Of a stretch of DNA of 64,000 nt, positions 26,419 through 34,741 are shown one piece after another. The stretch is from Methylobacterium radiotolerans JCM 2831 (GTDB lineage: Bacteria > Pseudomonadota > Alphaproteobacteria > Rhizobiales > Beijerinckiaceae): positions 5,998,001 through 6,062,000 of the forward strand of contig NC_010505.1 in assembly GCF_000019725.1 (NCBI RefSeq), read 5' to 3'. The position numbers were made by a program, and so were the translations under genes. The notes beneath the pieces are model-generated. The model did no database searches. It was not told the origin of the DNA and was given only the letters and a program-made list of their open reading frames with translations. Each line of letters starts with the position of its first letter. Within the stretch, counting starts at the first letter, position 1.

Positions 26419-28374
26419 TCAGGCGGCGGATTCCGCGGCCTGGGCTGCGGCTTCGGGCGCGGTGAGCAGCTGGGCGAGCTGCATGGCCGCCGAGGCGTGA
26501 TCCTGGTGGGTGAGCGCCTGCTCGCGCCCGGCCTTGGCGTTCTTCAGGTTCGCGCCGGCCGTCATGTCCTGGATCTTTGCGACCGCCGACTGCACGGCGA
26601 GCGCCTTCTGGGCCTGCTCCGGCGTATCGCTGTCCTGGGCGAGCAGGTCGCGCATCTTGGCCACGAACGACGCCGGGAACGGCGAGTAGGGCAGGATCTC
26701 GAGCAGGACCTGCGGGGTGATCATGTCCTTGATGATCGGCAGGACGCTGGTGAAGGTCTGCCACACGATCTGCTGCTGGTTCGGCGAGGCCGGGGCGTCG
26801 TCGATCACCACGTCGAAGTCGCCCATCGTCCGGTCGCGGATCAGCGGCACGACCTTGGCGCCCTCGTCGCCCACGATCCGGATCAGGCGGCCGTCCGAGA
26901 GGTAGCTCTGGATGAAGAACAGGCGCACCCGGCCGATGTGCTTCCGGGCCCGACGCAGCGAGTCGAACAGCGTCGCCAGGATCGTCATGGCGGCTTGCTT
27001 GCGCTGGTACTCCAGCACGCCGGCCTGGTCGTTCTGCTTCTGGCCGAGGAGCTCCAGGTTCACGCCCGACGTGTCGCGGATGGAGCCGATCGCGAACTCC
27101 ATGAGCTGCCAGTGGCCCGACGGCAGGACCGGGAGCGGCTTCTCCTTCATGCGGGCCGACATCAGGGCGCCGTCGGAGACCCACGACACGGCACCGGGCT
27201 TGGCGATGCTGGCCTCGAAGGCGCGCTGGTCGGGGACGGCGCCCTTCTCCATGATCCAGCCGCCCTTGGACTGGCGGTTGAGCATGTCGAGGGTCTGGGA
27301 CAGCCACTTGTTGGCGAAGCGCTGCGGATCGCGCATCGGCCGCACGATGCCGAACCACGTGCCCTTGTTGTGGTCGCGGTCACCGGTCAGGCAGGCGTAG
27401 GAGAACTGGTCGCCGGCCGGGGCAGGGCCCTCGTCCAGCACCACGGCGCCGAGGAAGGCGCGGCGGTAGACCCGCTTCATCCGATGAAACACCTTCACCG
27501 GCATGCCGAGCATCTCGGCGCGGCGGGTGAGGATGGCGGCCTGCTTCGGCTCCATCTCCTGGGGCTCGCCGGTCGCGGGGTCGATCACCACCGCGACGCG
27601 GGCGCGCTCCCACCACTGACACTCGACGATCGTCACGCGCGAGGACGAGGCGTCGGCATCCTGGCCCGGGCGGTCGATGCGGCGCTCGCCGGGCTGGATC
27701 TCGCGGTGCTCGCCGTCACCGTCACGATCCTCGGCCCAGGCGGCATCGAGGAGCGCCGGGTCGACGTCGGGGAACAGCGCCTCGGCCTCGGCCCGATCCA
27801 TCGTCTTCGCGCGGAACAGGCGCCGGGCGTCGGCGAGGTTCCGCTTCCGCGCGGCGGCGTCCCAGATCATCTCCAGCGCGTTGATCCGGTCCTCGACATA
27901 GGCGCCGTCCGGGTTGGTCTCGTAGTCGAGACGCATCTCGACCCAGCCCATGCCGCAGATCGCGCAGTCGACGAACGCGTCGGATTCCTCGTCCTCGGCC
28001 TCGGCCTCGTCCGCGAGGTAGCGCGACGCCTCGGTGAGCAGCTCGTTCTTGGCCGCGTCGCCGATCTCGCGGGGCAGGTACTGGATGTCCTGGCGGCTGT
28101 TCACCTCGGAGCCGGCCACCGCCTTGATGACGGGCAGGATCCGGTTGAACGTCACCGGCGGCCGGCCCTGCTGGCGCAGAACGGCCTCGTCCTCGGTGCT
28201 CCACTGGCGCCCGGCCACGAAGTCGAAGTCCTCGCGGGCATCCTCGCGCCACTTCGCAGAGGCCTCCCGGTCGGTGCGGTACCAGCCGCGCAGACGGCGC
28301 AGCAGCGCCTCGCGGTCGAGCCCAGCCTGATCCACCGCCTCGCCGTCGAGGGCGGGCGCGTCCGTGTCCGTCAT
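26419..28374 (-). CDS. portal protein, P22-like
   Basis: 651 residues from the ATG at 28374 that overlaps the terminase stop (ATGA); another ATG lies 9 nt upstream. Typical P22-type portal features are WREDAREDFDFVAGRQWS, PPVTFNRILPVIKAVAGSEVNSR, YVEDRINALEMIWD, ICGMGWVEMRLDY and SGVNLELLGQKQNDQAGVLEYQRKQAAM. A C-terminal helical barrel-like tail follows (KALAVQSAVAKIQDM). It forms the dodecameric DNA gate. Confidence 0.88.
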   Translation of the reverse strand: MTDTDAPALDGEAVDQAGLDREALLRRLRGWYRTDREASAKWREDAREDFDFVAGRQWSTEDEAVLRQQGRPPVTFNRILPVIKAVAGSEVNSRQDIQYLPREIGDAAKNELLTEASRYLADEAEAEDEESDAFVDCAICGMGWVEMRLDYETNPDGAYVEDRINALEMIWDAAARKRNLADARRLFRAKTMDRAEAEALFPDVDPALLDAAWAEDRDGDGEHREIQPGERRIDRPGQDADASSSRVTIVECQWWERARVAVVIDPATGEPQEMEPKQAAILTRRAEMLGMPVKVFHRMKRVYRRAFLGAVVLDEGPAPAGDQFSYACLTGDRDHNKGTWFGIVRPMRDPQRFANKWLSQTLDMLNRQSKGGWIMEKGAVPDQRAFEASIAKPGAVSWVSDGALMSARMKEKPLPVLPSGHWQLMEFAIGSIRDTSGVNLELLGQKQNDQAGVLEYQRKQAAMTILATLFDSLRRARKHIGRVRLFFIQSYLSDGRLIRIVGDEGAKVVPLIRDRTMGDFDVVIDDAPASPNQQQIVWQTFTSVLPIIKDMITPQVLLEILPYSPFPASFVAKMRDLLAQDSDTPEQAQKALAVQSAVAKIQDMTAGANLKNAKAGREQALTHQDHASAAMQLAQLLTAPEAAAQAAESAA

Positions 28375-29693
28375 GCCGCCCAACCTGATCCTGATGTGCT
28401 GTCGTCCGCCTCGCGGCGGCGTCGGCGTGCGTAGACGTCGTTCGGACCATCCACCGGCGGATCGTCCTCACGGGGCTCGGCGATGCCGATGGCGAAGTAC
28501 CGGAAGGCGTCGGCCGCGTGGCTCGCCCAGTCGTGCAGGGGTGCCTTCGAGAAGGCCTGCGTCTTCTCGTCGACGTCGTACCGGTAGTTCCGGAGCGCAT
28601 GGAGCCCGTCCGCGCAGGCCTCCTCGTCGAACCAGCACCGCGCGAAAATCTTGCGGGCCGCGTCGATGCCGGCGGCCACCGTCAGGCGGGGCGTGATCCG
28701 GACGCGATGCCCGGCCGCCCACATTTGCTGCTCGATCGTGCGCTCGGAGGCGAGCAACTCGTTCCGGGCGTCGTGCGGGAGCCAGTGCTCGCCGTAGACG
28801 TAGCCCTTCCCGCCCTGCTCGACCGGCAGCGCCCGCTCCTTCAGGGACTCGAGGTAGTGGCCGAGCGCGTGGCCGCGGTTCTCGTAGAAGTCGATCAGCC
28901 GGAACTCGAAGCCGACGATCTGGGCAAACCAGATGCTGGTCTTGTCCGCCCGACCCAGGTCCCAGAACGTGTGAACCGGTTTCGTCGGGTCGTAGGGGAC
29001 CTTCGTGAACCGCTTGGCGGTCGTCGCCGCCAGGATCTCGTTCGCGTAGATCGCGCCGTCGAGCACGGCCTTGCAGTTGCCACCCCAGACCGTCTCGTAG
29101 GCGATCGGGTCCCGCGCCTTCAGGTCCAACGCCTCCTGCCGGAGCACGTCGGGGAACCAGGGATTGTCCTCCCAGCCGATCTTCACGACACGCGCGCCGG
29201 TCGGCGGCTTCGCCACGAAGCGCTTATAGGTCTCGTCCTCCGCCAGCTCGGTGTTGAAGCTGATCCAGATCTCCGAGCCTTCCTTGCGGATGGTCGGGAT
29301 CAGCACGTCCCAGGACGTCTTCGAGACCGTGCGGGCTTCTTCTACCCAACATACGTCCACGCCTTCCGTGGACTTCACCGAGGCGACGTTGTGCCGGAGC
29401 CCCTTGAAGATGAACTCGGTCCCGTTGGTCCCGAGGATCCGCTTCTCCTGCGTGTCGTAGAGGTGCGACAGCCCCAGGAGGTCGATCTGCTGCGCCAGGA
29501 GCGCGTGCGCCGATTCCGCGATGCTGTTCTGGAACTCGCGGGCGCAGAGCACTCGGAGCTTGCGCTGGGCGCCGAGGATCACGAGCGCCCGGCCGAACCC
29601 CCAGGATTTCGCTCCGCCGCGGCCGCCGTAGGCGATCTTGTAGCGGTGCGGCTCGAACAGGAAGTCGAGCTTCTCCGGGAACTCAACCCGCAT
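28371..29693 (-). CDS. terL: terminase large subunit
   Basis: 440 residues. Walker A GGRGGAKS at 23-30, arginine/CAREFQ segment, and Walker B with catalytic Glu in VDVCWVEEA (~110-120). The nuclease half has WDLGRAD, LPHDA and ASHAADAFRY, which supply the metal-binding acids. This is the PBSX/Terminase_3 type that packages DNA. It overlaps the small subunit by 11 nt and the portal by 4 nt. Confidence 0.92.
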   Translation of the reverse strand: MRVEFPEKLDFLFEPHRYKIAYGGRGGAKSWGFGRALVILGAQRKLRVLCAREFQNSIAESAHALLAQQIDLLGLSHLYDTQEKRILGTNGTEFIFKGLRHNVASVKSTEGVDVCWVEEARTVSKTSWDVLIPTIRKEGSEIWISFNTELAEDETYKRFVAKPPTGARVVKIGWEDNPWFPDVLRQEALDLKARDPIAYETVWGGNCKAVLDGAIYANEILAATTAKRFTKVPYDPTKPVHTFWDLGRADKTSIWFAQIVGFEFRLIDFYENRGHALGHYLESLKERALPVEQGGKGYVYGEHWLPHDARNELLASERTIEQQMWAAGHRVRITPRLTVAAGIDAARKIFARCWFDEEACADGLHALRNYRYDVDEKTQAFSKAPLHDWASHAADAFRYFAIGIAEPREDDPPVDGPNDVYARRRRREADDSTSGSGWAA

Positions 29694-30147
29694 CGACCGG
29701 CTGGGCCCGGACGAACGCCACGGTGATCCCGCCGTCGACCAGCGGCGCGCCGTCCTTGCCGGTCAGCTCGTTCTCCCGCTTGTTCGTGAAGGCGCCGCCG
29801 ACCTCCTTCGCGGCCTGCGCCAGAAGCTGAGCCGCCAGCGCGATGTTGCCCTGTGTCTCGGCCCGCTCGGCGAGGCGCTGCAGCGCGCGCAGCCGCGTGA
29901 CACGATGCGAGATGCCGATCGACGCCGCATCCTCCAGGAAGGCGGCTCGCGTCGTCCGGAACAGCTCCCTAAACTGCTCCCCGAGGTTTTGGCCCGCCCG
30001 GCGCTCCGGGTTGTAGGACTCGACCTGCTGCGGGGAGACGGTCTCGCCGAACTCAGCCTTGACCGCCTTCACCACCACCGAGGGCGGGTCGAAGCACGCA
30101 AGCTGCTGGACGATGAAGGTTTTCACCTCATCCGAGAGCATGTTCAC
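29683..30147 (-). CDS. terminase small subunit (DUF2280-like)
   Basis: 154 residues. The N-terminal helix-turn-helix region (MLSDEVKTFIVQQLACFDPPSVVVKAVKAEFGETVSPQQVESYNP) and the following FRTTRAAFLEDAASIGISHRVTRLRALQRLAERAE match the DUF2280 family that sits before terminase large subunits. It recognises the packaging site. Directly coupled to terL. Confidence 0.85.
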   Translation of the reverse strand: MNMLSDEVKTFIVQQLACFDPPSVVVKAVKAEFGETVSPQQVESYNPERRAGQNLGEQFRELFRTTRAAFLEDAASIGISHRVTRLRALQRLAERAETQGNIALAAQLLAQAAKEVGGAFTNKRENELTGKDGAPLVDGGITVAFVRAQPVDAG

Positions 30148-30171
30148 GGCTGCGAATCCGTCAATCCGGGA

Positions 30172-30801
30172 TCAAACTCGGCGCCCGCAGGTGCCGCACG
30201 CGCCGACGATGTCCGCCTCGCAGACGATGGGGGGGCGGTTGGCCGCCTCGACCAGCGCCGCGGTCTGGCCCGCCGCCGCGCCGACGCCGTAGCGCGCGAC
30301 GACGCCGACGAACTCCTCGACGTCGTGGCCGCGCATCGTGAAGATCGGCCGGCCCGAAGCCTTCGAGAACCGCGGCGCGCCGAACGCGTCCTTCGCCTGG
30401 GCGCAGTGGTAGAGCTCGTGCTCGACGAGGGAGCAGAACGTGGCGTCGTCGGCCTGGTCCGCGAAGCCCGCGTCGAGGGTGATCATGAAGTCGGGGACGA
30501 GGCCGAACCACGCCTCGACCTGCTGAAAGAACCGCGCCCGGGCCCACTTCCCGCCCTGGATGGAGGGGATCTCGGCCTGCCCGACGACCCCGTTGCCGCC
30601 GCGCGCGTTCGGCACGGACGTCCACATGAAGCCGAGCGTCGCCTCGCGGAGGTGCGCGTGCTCCTCGTTCAGCAGCACCGCGTCCTCGCTGATGAAGACG
30701 GTGCGGGCCCAGGTCTCCAGCTCGGGGGCCGGCTCGAACGGCAGCGCCGTGTCGGCGCCTTCCTGTCCGAGGAGGCGTTCCGGAGGGCTAGGGCGGATCA
30801 T
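30172..30801 (-). CDS. putative phage metallopeptidase
   Basis: 209 residues with a zinc-protease motif HELYHC (~residue 127) and a conserved MRGHDVEEFVGVVARYG that follows. These are hallmarks of the putative phage metallopeptidase domain often encoded just upstream of terminase genes. The C-terminus has a Cys-rich CEADIVGACGTCG, possibly a second metal site. The substrate is unknown. Confidence 0.8.
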   Translation of the reverse strand: MIRPSPPERLLGQEGADTALPFEPAPELETWARTVFISEDAVLLNEEHAHLREATLGFMWTSVPNARGGNGVVGQAEIPSIQGGKWARARFFQQVEAWFGLVPDFMITLDAGFADQADDATFCSLVEHELYHCAQAKDAFGAPRFSKASGRPIFTMRGHDVEEFVGVVARYGVGAAAGQTAALVEAANRPPIVCEADIVGACGTCGRRV

Positions 30802-30859
30802 TTGTTAAATCGTCACAGAGTAGAGGCGCATTGTTGAGCAACCTCCTTGGGGGCAAGAA

Positions 30860-31090
30860 ATGCTGTCAGTAAATAATTTCTGTCTATATTTCGGCATATT
30901 GTGTTTTGCCGCAGTTGCTGGTCTCGCGATTCGTTCGCGTGAAGACGGATGGAACTGGGCAACGATCATTGCGCTCATCACGCTTATGGCGGCCGGTTCG
31001 CAGCTGCTCTACGCTCGCGTGTTGATACCTAAGAACTGCAACCCGTCGGACCTCTCTCAGTCGTTCGAGTGCGTTAAGGATCGCTTCTAG
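30860..31090 (+). CDS. small two-TM membrane protein, lower-GC cargo
   Basis: 76 residues on the opposite strand to its neighbours. Two hydrophobic segments (FCLYFGILCFAAVAGLAI and WATIIALITLMAAGSQLLYA) are followed by a short tail with two cysteines. The region has more A/T than the flanks, suggesting a separate origin. Possibly a lysogenic-conversion or exclusion microprotein, which is inference. Confidence 0.55.
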   Translation: MLSVNNFCLYFGILCFAAVAGLAIRSREDGWNWATIIALITLMAAGSQLLYARVLIPKNCNPSDLSQSFECVKDRF

Positions 31091-31103
31091 AAGCGAATTT
31101 TCA

Positions 31104-31406
31104 TCATCTCCGCCGCTCGCAGAACGTCTTGTGCGTGCCGCCCGCCGGCAGGCTCAGATGCGTGGCCAGCAGCGTGCCGACCATCGGGCACTCGGTGACC
31201 AGCGCCACCGGCTGGGTGAGCACGTCGAGCGCGGTCTCGCGGGTGCAGGCGGCGCCCTCGACGCCGGCCGGGCAGGCGAGGGCGCCGGCCATGAAGCCCG
31301 ACGAGGCGGCGTGCGCGGGGCGGTCGAACACCCAGACCCAGGCCCAGCCGGCAACGAGCACCAGGAGGATGCCGGCGGCGTGCCGGAAGCCGACGATCTC
31401 GCGCAT
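31104..31406 (-). CDS. small exported or membrane protein
   Basis: 100 residues with an N-terminal hydrophobic helix (AAGILLVLVAGWAWVWVF) and four cysteines in the exported part (ACPAGVEGAAC, TECP, FCER), which could form disulfides in the periplasm. Its start overlaps the stop of the upstream gene (TGATG). It is the last gene of a tightly overlapping leftward chain. Confidence 0.6.
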   Translation of the reverse strand: MREIVGFRHAAGILLVLVAGWAWVWVFDRPAHAASSGFMAGALACPAGVEGAACTRETALDVLTQPVALVTECPMVGTLLATHLSLPAGGTHKTFCERRR

Positions 31407-31573
31407 CAGTGCACGGCCCGGGACGGCATGTCGCCGAACAGGAGCGTCAGGCGCTCGGCCGAGACGCGCACATCGTCAGGCGTGGCCAGACGGGAGAAGC
31501 TGACCTTGGCCGGGCGGCGCAGGGCCGCCGCGGCGATGCCAGCGAGCAGGATGGCAGCGCAGAGGCGGGGCAT
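31406..31573 (-). CDS. 55-residue exported microprotein
   Basis: MPRLCAAILLAGIAAAALRR starts an N-terminal hydrophobic anchor or signal, then about 35 polar residues. Both ends overlap neighbours by one base (TGATG at 31573 and at 31406), strong evidence for coupled translation. Confidence 0.6.
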   Translation of the reverse strand: MPRLCAAILLAGIAAAALRRPAKVSFSRLATPDDVRVSAERLTLLFGDMPSRAVH

Positions 31574-31770
31574 CAGCGCAGGATCCTCACCGGGATGCCG
31601 AGCAGGCGCTCCGCATCCGCGCGGGACAGCTTGGCGATCGGGCCGGTCGGCGCGCCGAGGTTCGCGGCGCCGACGGACAGCTCGTGCTCGCCGCGATGGA
31701 CGCGGGCCGGCGCGGGCCCGGTCGGGCGCGTGCTGAGCAGCCAGCGGAGGACGATGCGCTTCAGCAGCAT
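31573..31770 (-). CDS. small hypothetical protein
   Basis: 65 residues, basic N-terminus (MLLKRIVLRWLLSTRP) then AKLSRADAERLLGIPVRILR. It overlaps the next gene upstream by 10 nt and the next downstream by 1 nt. Function unknown. Confidence 0.55.
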   Translation of the reverse strand: MLLKRIVLRWLLSTRPTGPAPARVHRGEHELSVGAANLGAPTGPIAKLSRADAERLLGIPVRILR

Positions 31771-31991
31771 GGCCGGGCGTTCCTCATCGCCATGGAGCGG
31801 CGGACCTCGAACTCGCCGGCCTTCGCCTCGTCGTACGGGGTCTCGGCCGGGAGCCGGACCGGCGCCGGGATCAGCCCCTTGCGGCGGAGGTGGTCGCCGT
31901 AGGCTTGGGCGGCCGGGTCGCGCTGGAGGCGCTGCGCATGCCGAAGCGCTCGGTCCGCGTCGGCCGGGGTGAAGTCCGGGCGTGCGGTCAC
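31761..31991 (-). CDS. small hypothetical phage protein
   Basis: 76 residues from a GTG that overlaps the previous stop (GTGA). Helical N-terminal half (DADRALRHAQRLQRDPAAQAYGDHLRRKG). The C-terminal CC end overlaps the next gene. Function unknown. Confidence 0.6.
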   Translation of the reverse strand: MTARPDFTPADADRALRHAQRLQRDPAAQAYGDHLRRKGLIPAPVRLPAETPYDEAKAGEFEVRRSMAMRNARPCC

Positions 31992-32149
31992 GCGAAGGCC
32001 TGGCGCAGCGCCGACGCGAACGCCGGGCGCGCGGCCTCGGCTGCCTCGCGCGTGGCGAAGCCCTCCTGGACGAGGCCGCCGGCGAGACGAGCGCGCAGCA
32101 GGAAGGGACGAGGCCCGGCGGAGGGCTCGTGGACGAGTTCGATGCGCAT
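31988..32149 (-). CDS. 53-residue hypothetical phage protein
   Basis: ATG at 32149 (MRIELVHEPSAGPRPFLLRA), ending in the GTGA overlap with the following gene. The pattern of a short beta hairpin then FATREAAEAARPAF resembles small DUF-type phage proteins that bind through a beta-beta-alpha unit, but I cannot name the family. Confidence 0.6.
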   Translation of the reverse strand: MRIELVHEPSAGPRPFLLRARLAGGLVQEGFATREAAEAARPAFASALRQAFA

Positions 32150-32160
32150 GGAAGCCTTCG

Positions 32161-33018
32161 TCAGCCGATGATCGCGGCGTGGGCGCCCGGCTGCAGGACG
32201 TGCGTCTCGGTCCCGTTCCAGCGGAACAGGTACTCGATCGCGCCGCGATATTTCGGGTTGTCGGTCACGTAGGCGACCGTGGAGACGGCCCAGCGGCCGC
32301 CCTTCGGCGCCGGAATGCCCTCGGCGTTCAAGCCGTCGGCGATGGCCTGGAGCGTCCGCTTCCGGCGGCGCTCCTGGTAGATCCGGCGGACGATGCGCGC
32401 CTGCTCCGGGACGACCCGGAGGCCGCCCTCGAGATCCTTCGTGTAGCCGTAGGGCGCCTGCCCCCCGGCGAAGCCGCCCTTCCCGGCCTTGGCCACCCGG
32501 CCGCCGGCGGTCCGGTCGCGGATCACGAACCGCTCGTTCTCCGCCATGCCGGCGAAGATGGCGAAGAAGGTCCGCCCCATCGGGTTCGAGGTGTCGATCA
32601 CCGATTCCGTGACCGACCGGAAGGCGACCTCGTGCTGCTCTGCCAGATCCGAGACCGTCGTCATCGCGTGGCGGATGTCGCGGGACAGCCGGTCTATCTT
32701 CGCCACCAGCAGCACGTCGAAGGCCTTGGCCGCAGCGAGCTCAAGCGCCTGCCCGAAGGCGGGGCGATCGGCGGGCCGGGTCGCGCCCGAGACGCCCGGG
32801 TCGGTGAGAACCTCGATCAGCTCGTAGCCCTGGCTCTCGGCGAAGGAGCGGACCGCCTTCTCCTGCGCCTCAAGCCCGTGGCCGGTCGCGGCCTGCTCTT
32901 CCGTCGAGACCCGCAGGTACCCAAGCGCCCGGACGGCGCTGGCTGCCTTCGTCTCAGTCTGGATTTTATTCCGGGCCCGCTGGCGGCCCACACGACGTGA
33001 GCCCGAAACCACCTGCAA
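32161..33018 (-). CDS. serine recombinase (resolvase/invertase type)
   Basis: 285 residues from a TTG at 33018; GTG codons at 33012 and further in are also possible because no ATG lies before the core. Catalytic Ser38 is in YLRVSTEEQ, followed by GHGLEAQ, VSGATRPADRPAF, DVLLVAKIDRLSRD and GRTFFAIFAGMAENER. A Recombinase domain (APYGYTKD...IYQERRRKRTLQAIADGLNAEGIPAP...YVTDNPKYRG) ends near residue 265. It lacks the zinc ribbon and coiled coil of large serine integrases, so it is a small recombinase, perhaps a dimer resolvase. A tyrosine integrase exists elsewhere. Confidence 0.88.
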   Translation of the reverse strand: MQVVSGSRRVGRQRARNKIQTETKAASAVRALGYLRVSTEEQAATGHGLEAQEKAVRSFAESQGYELIEVLTDPGVSGATRPADRPAFGQALELAAAKAFDVLLVAKIDRLSRDIRHAMTTVSDLAEQHEVAFRSVTESVIDTSNPMGRTFFAIFAGMAENERFVIRDRTAGGRVAKAGKGGFAGGQAPYGYTKDLEGGLRVVPEQARIVRRIYQERRRKRTLQAIADGLNAEGIPAPKGGRWAVSTVAYVTDNPKYRGAIEYLFRWNGTETHVLQPGAHAAIIG

Positions 33019-33060
33019 GCCTCTGATTTTGCTTACGTTTTAGCGTCTAAACGGCCGATA

Positions 33061-33088
33061 TTTCCAAGATCTCAGGAGACCTTGGAAA
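33061..33088. promoter_or_regulatory. 28-bp near-perfect palindrome, candidate recombinase crossover site
   Basis: Arms TTTCCAAGATCTC and GAGACCTTGGAAA flank a central AG; one position mismatches. Two 13-bp arms around a 2-bp centre match the geometry of serine-recombinase crossover sites (28 bp with a 2-bp overlap). It lies ~43 nt upstream of the recombinase start. A second, weaker dyad (CGTTTTAGCGTCTAAACG, 33036-33053) lies between them. A terminator is less likely because no T-run follows. Confidence 0.5.
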
Positions 33089-33098
33089 TGGCCTCCGA

Positions 33099-33341
33099 TC
33101 AGGCTGCCCGACGCCGCCGGGCTACCGTGAACGGCTTGCCCTTCTCGCTCTGTCCGGACTGGCCGAAGGTGCGCTTTTCGACGGTCCCGATCAGCGGCCG
33201 AAGTTGGCGGATCAGCGATCGGATGCGCCGGCAGTGATGGTCCCGCGCGGCGAGGTCGACGTCCTGGCGCCCGGTCGCGCGGAGGCGGCAGAGCGCGAGG
33301 CTCTCCTCCTCGATCGCGGTGACGATAGCGTGGGCGCTCAT
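33099..33341 (-). CDS. small basic hypothetical protein
   Basis: 80 residues, helical and basic (EEESLALCRLRATGRQDVDLAARDHHCRRIRSLIRQLRPLIG), with an Arg-rich C-terminus (RRRRAA). It lies upstream of the serine recombinase on the same strand and could be a nucleic-acid-binding accessory protein; this is inference from charge only. Confidence 0.55.
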   Translation of the reverse strand: MSAHAIVTAIEEESLALCRLRATGRQDVDLAARDHHCRRIRSLIRQLRPLIGTVEKRTFGQSGQSEKGKPFTVARRRRAA

Positions 33342-33469
33342 CGGGAACCGATCATGGCATGGAACACCGCCAGCGTCTGCCGGGGCAACGCCTAAGCTGT
33401 TGAGCGGGTTCGGTGAAGCTGGGCCCGGACATGCGAACGCCCGGCAGCCATTGGGCTCCGGGCGCGCGT

Positions 33470-33512
33470 CTCGCGACTAGATTTCTCTGGCTGTTCGCCC
33501 GTCGGGTGTCAA
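33470..33512 (-). promoter_or_regulatory. copy 3 of the three-copy promoter-like element
   Basis: Minus strand TTGACA, CCGACGGGCGAA, then GTCGCGAGACG, with 30 nt between TTGAC and GTCGCGAG. The TGA inside TTGACA is the stop codon of the gene at 33509-34243. Six nt beyond the element lies a hairpin (33438-33464, CGCCCGG...CCGGGCG), comparable to the hairpin after copy 1. It precedes the 80-residue protein gene and the serine recombinase. Confidence 0.45.
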
Positions 33513-34243
33513 GCTGCGGGTGCCTCGACCTCCTCGGGCGCCTCGTCCCACGCCTTCGCCGCCGCGATCCGGGCCGGTACGCTCTCCGCGTCCGCGAGGT
33601 AGACGTCGTCCGGCGTCGGCCGCCCCGCGCCGCGGGCGGTGTGCTGGGCCGCGGTCAGGCCCTCCAGGAGGAAGCGGAAGTGCGCCGCGACCTGGGCCGT
33701 GCCCTTCTCGCTGCCCTTGCCCCGGGCCGCCGCGTAGGTCCGGAAGGTCCACCCCTCGGTCAGGATGGCGCGGAGGAATCGGGCCCCGACCGAGCCGACG
33801 GCGCGCTCGAGGCGGGCGGAGAATTTCCGCACCCGCTCGGCGTCCTCGACGCTGTAGATGATGGCCAGCTCGTGGGCGATCGTCTGGTCGCGGGATCCGG
33901 AGATGTCCCAGCCGCCGGAGCCGAGCCGGGCGCCGGAGCCGCGCTCGTAGACGGCCTGGATCAGCCGGCCGACGAAGAGCTGCGCGTCGGTGATGTCCCC
34001 GCGGGCGCGCTCGGCGGCCAGCACGTCGACCTGGCGGTTGACGGTGGCCGGGATGAAGGTGCCCAGCTCATAGGGGCACGGGACCGTCGCGGCCCCGGGC
34101 TGGATCTCGCGGTCGCGCGCGGTGATCGGCTGAGCCGCGGCCGCCCGCCGGCGCGCGCCGGCCGAGCGCTTCTCGATGCGCACGTGCGAGTGGGTTGCCG
34201 GCGAGCCGGCGAGGGTGATGGCCTTGGTCCTGGACGCTGCCAC
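33509..34243 (-). CDS. hypothetical phage protein
   Basis: 244 residues from GTG at 34243, which has AAGGGG 8 nt upstream; the longer frame has a poor start. A basic N-terminal region (KRSAGARRRAA) precedes a mostly helical body with ELGTFIPATVNRQVDVLAAERARGDITDAQLFVGRLIQAVYERG, DQTIAHELAIIYSVEDAERVRKFSARLERAVG and GWTFRTYAAARGKGSEKGTAQVAAHFRFLLEGL. Such proteins occur near phage regulators, but I do not recognise a named domain. Confidence 0.65.
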   Translation of the reverse strand: MAASRTKAITLAGSPATHSHVRIEKRSAGARRRAAAAQPITARDREIQPGAATVPCPYELGTFIPATVNRQVDVLAAERARGDITDAQLFVGRLIQAVYERGSGARLGSGGWDISGSRDQTIAHELAIIYSVEDAERVRKFSARLERAVGSVGARFLRAILTEGWTFRTYAAARGKGSEKGTAQVAAHFRFLLEGLTAAQHTARGAGRPTPDDVYLADAESVPARIAAAKAWDEAPEEVEAPAA

Positions 34244-34741
34244 GGTGGTGCCCCTTGAGGCGGTCGACCTTCCGTCGATCCGTGACACCTGATCTGCGTC
34301 CCGTTTTTGGACACTGGCAAGAGCGTGTTGGCCGATGCGGCATTCACAGCTGCAAGCCGCAGCTCGTGGTCCCGTTTCGACGCTTGAAGCCCTTCCTCAG
34401 CGTCTGCAACGGGTGGTTTTAAGCTGTTCCGCTTCCGGACGGCGGATGTATCTAAGCGGACATAGCTGTGGGGACCATTCACGGCCTGTTGCAGACGGCC
34501 GAAAGCTCCGCTTCCCGGCATCTTATTGAAGGAAGCCCTCGAAAATCAGCGAGTGTACTCGCGTCCGTTCGCTTCATGCGAAAATCTCGAAAAACGACCT
34601 GCGGCGGTTGCTGACGTTAGATCATCTCAATCGCGATCGAATTCGATATCTGGATTGCCACACCTAGAAATAGAGCGCACGGTCCCAGCGCCCGCTTAGA
34701 AGTGAGCTAAGTGCGGGTATTCAGTGCAGCTTGGAGTGCCC
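34244..34741. other. ~500-nt region without a convincing gene
   Basis: Base composition is more balanced than the flanks. Frames in it (for example leftward 33961-34521) run through two unrelated contexts and lack coding character. It separates divergently transcribed genes, so it should hold promoters for the leftward gene at 34243 and the rightward gene at 34742. It could also be a decayed insertion. I see no terminal repeats. Confidence 0.4.

Noticed and set aside
26497..28434. Rightward 645-codon open frame
   Set aside because: Antisense to the portal gene, whose family assignment is clear; composition is that of a mirror frame.
33961..34521. Leftward 186-codon ORF upstream of the 244-residue phage protein
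   Set aside because: Its second half is a shadow frame of the gene at 33509-34243 and the first half lies in a region without coding character.
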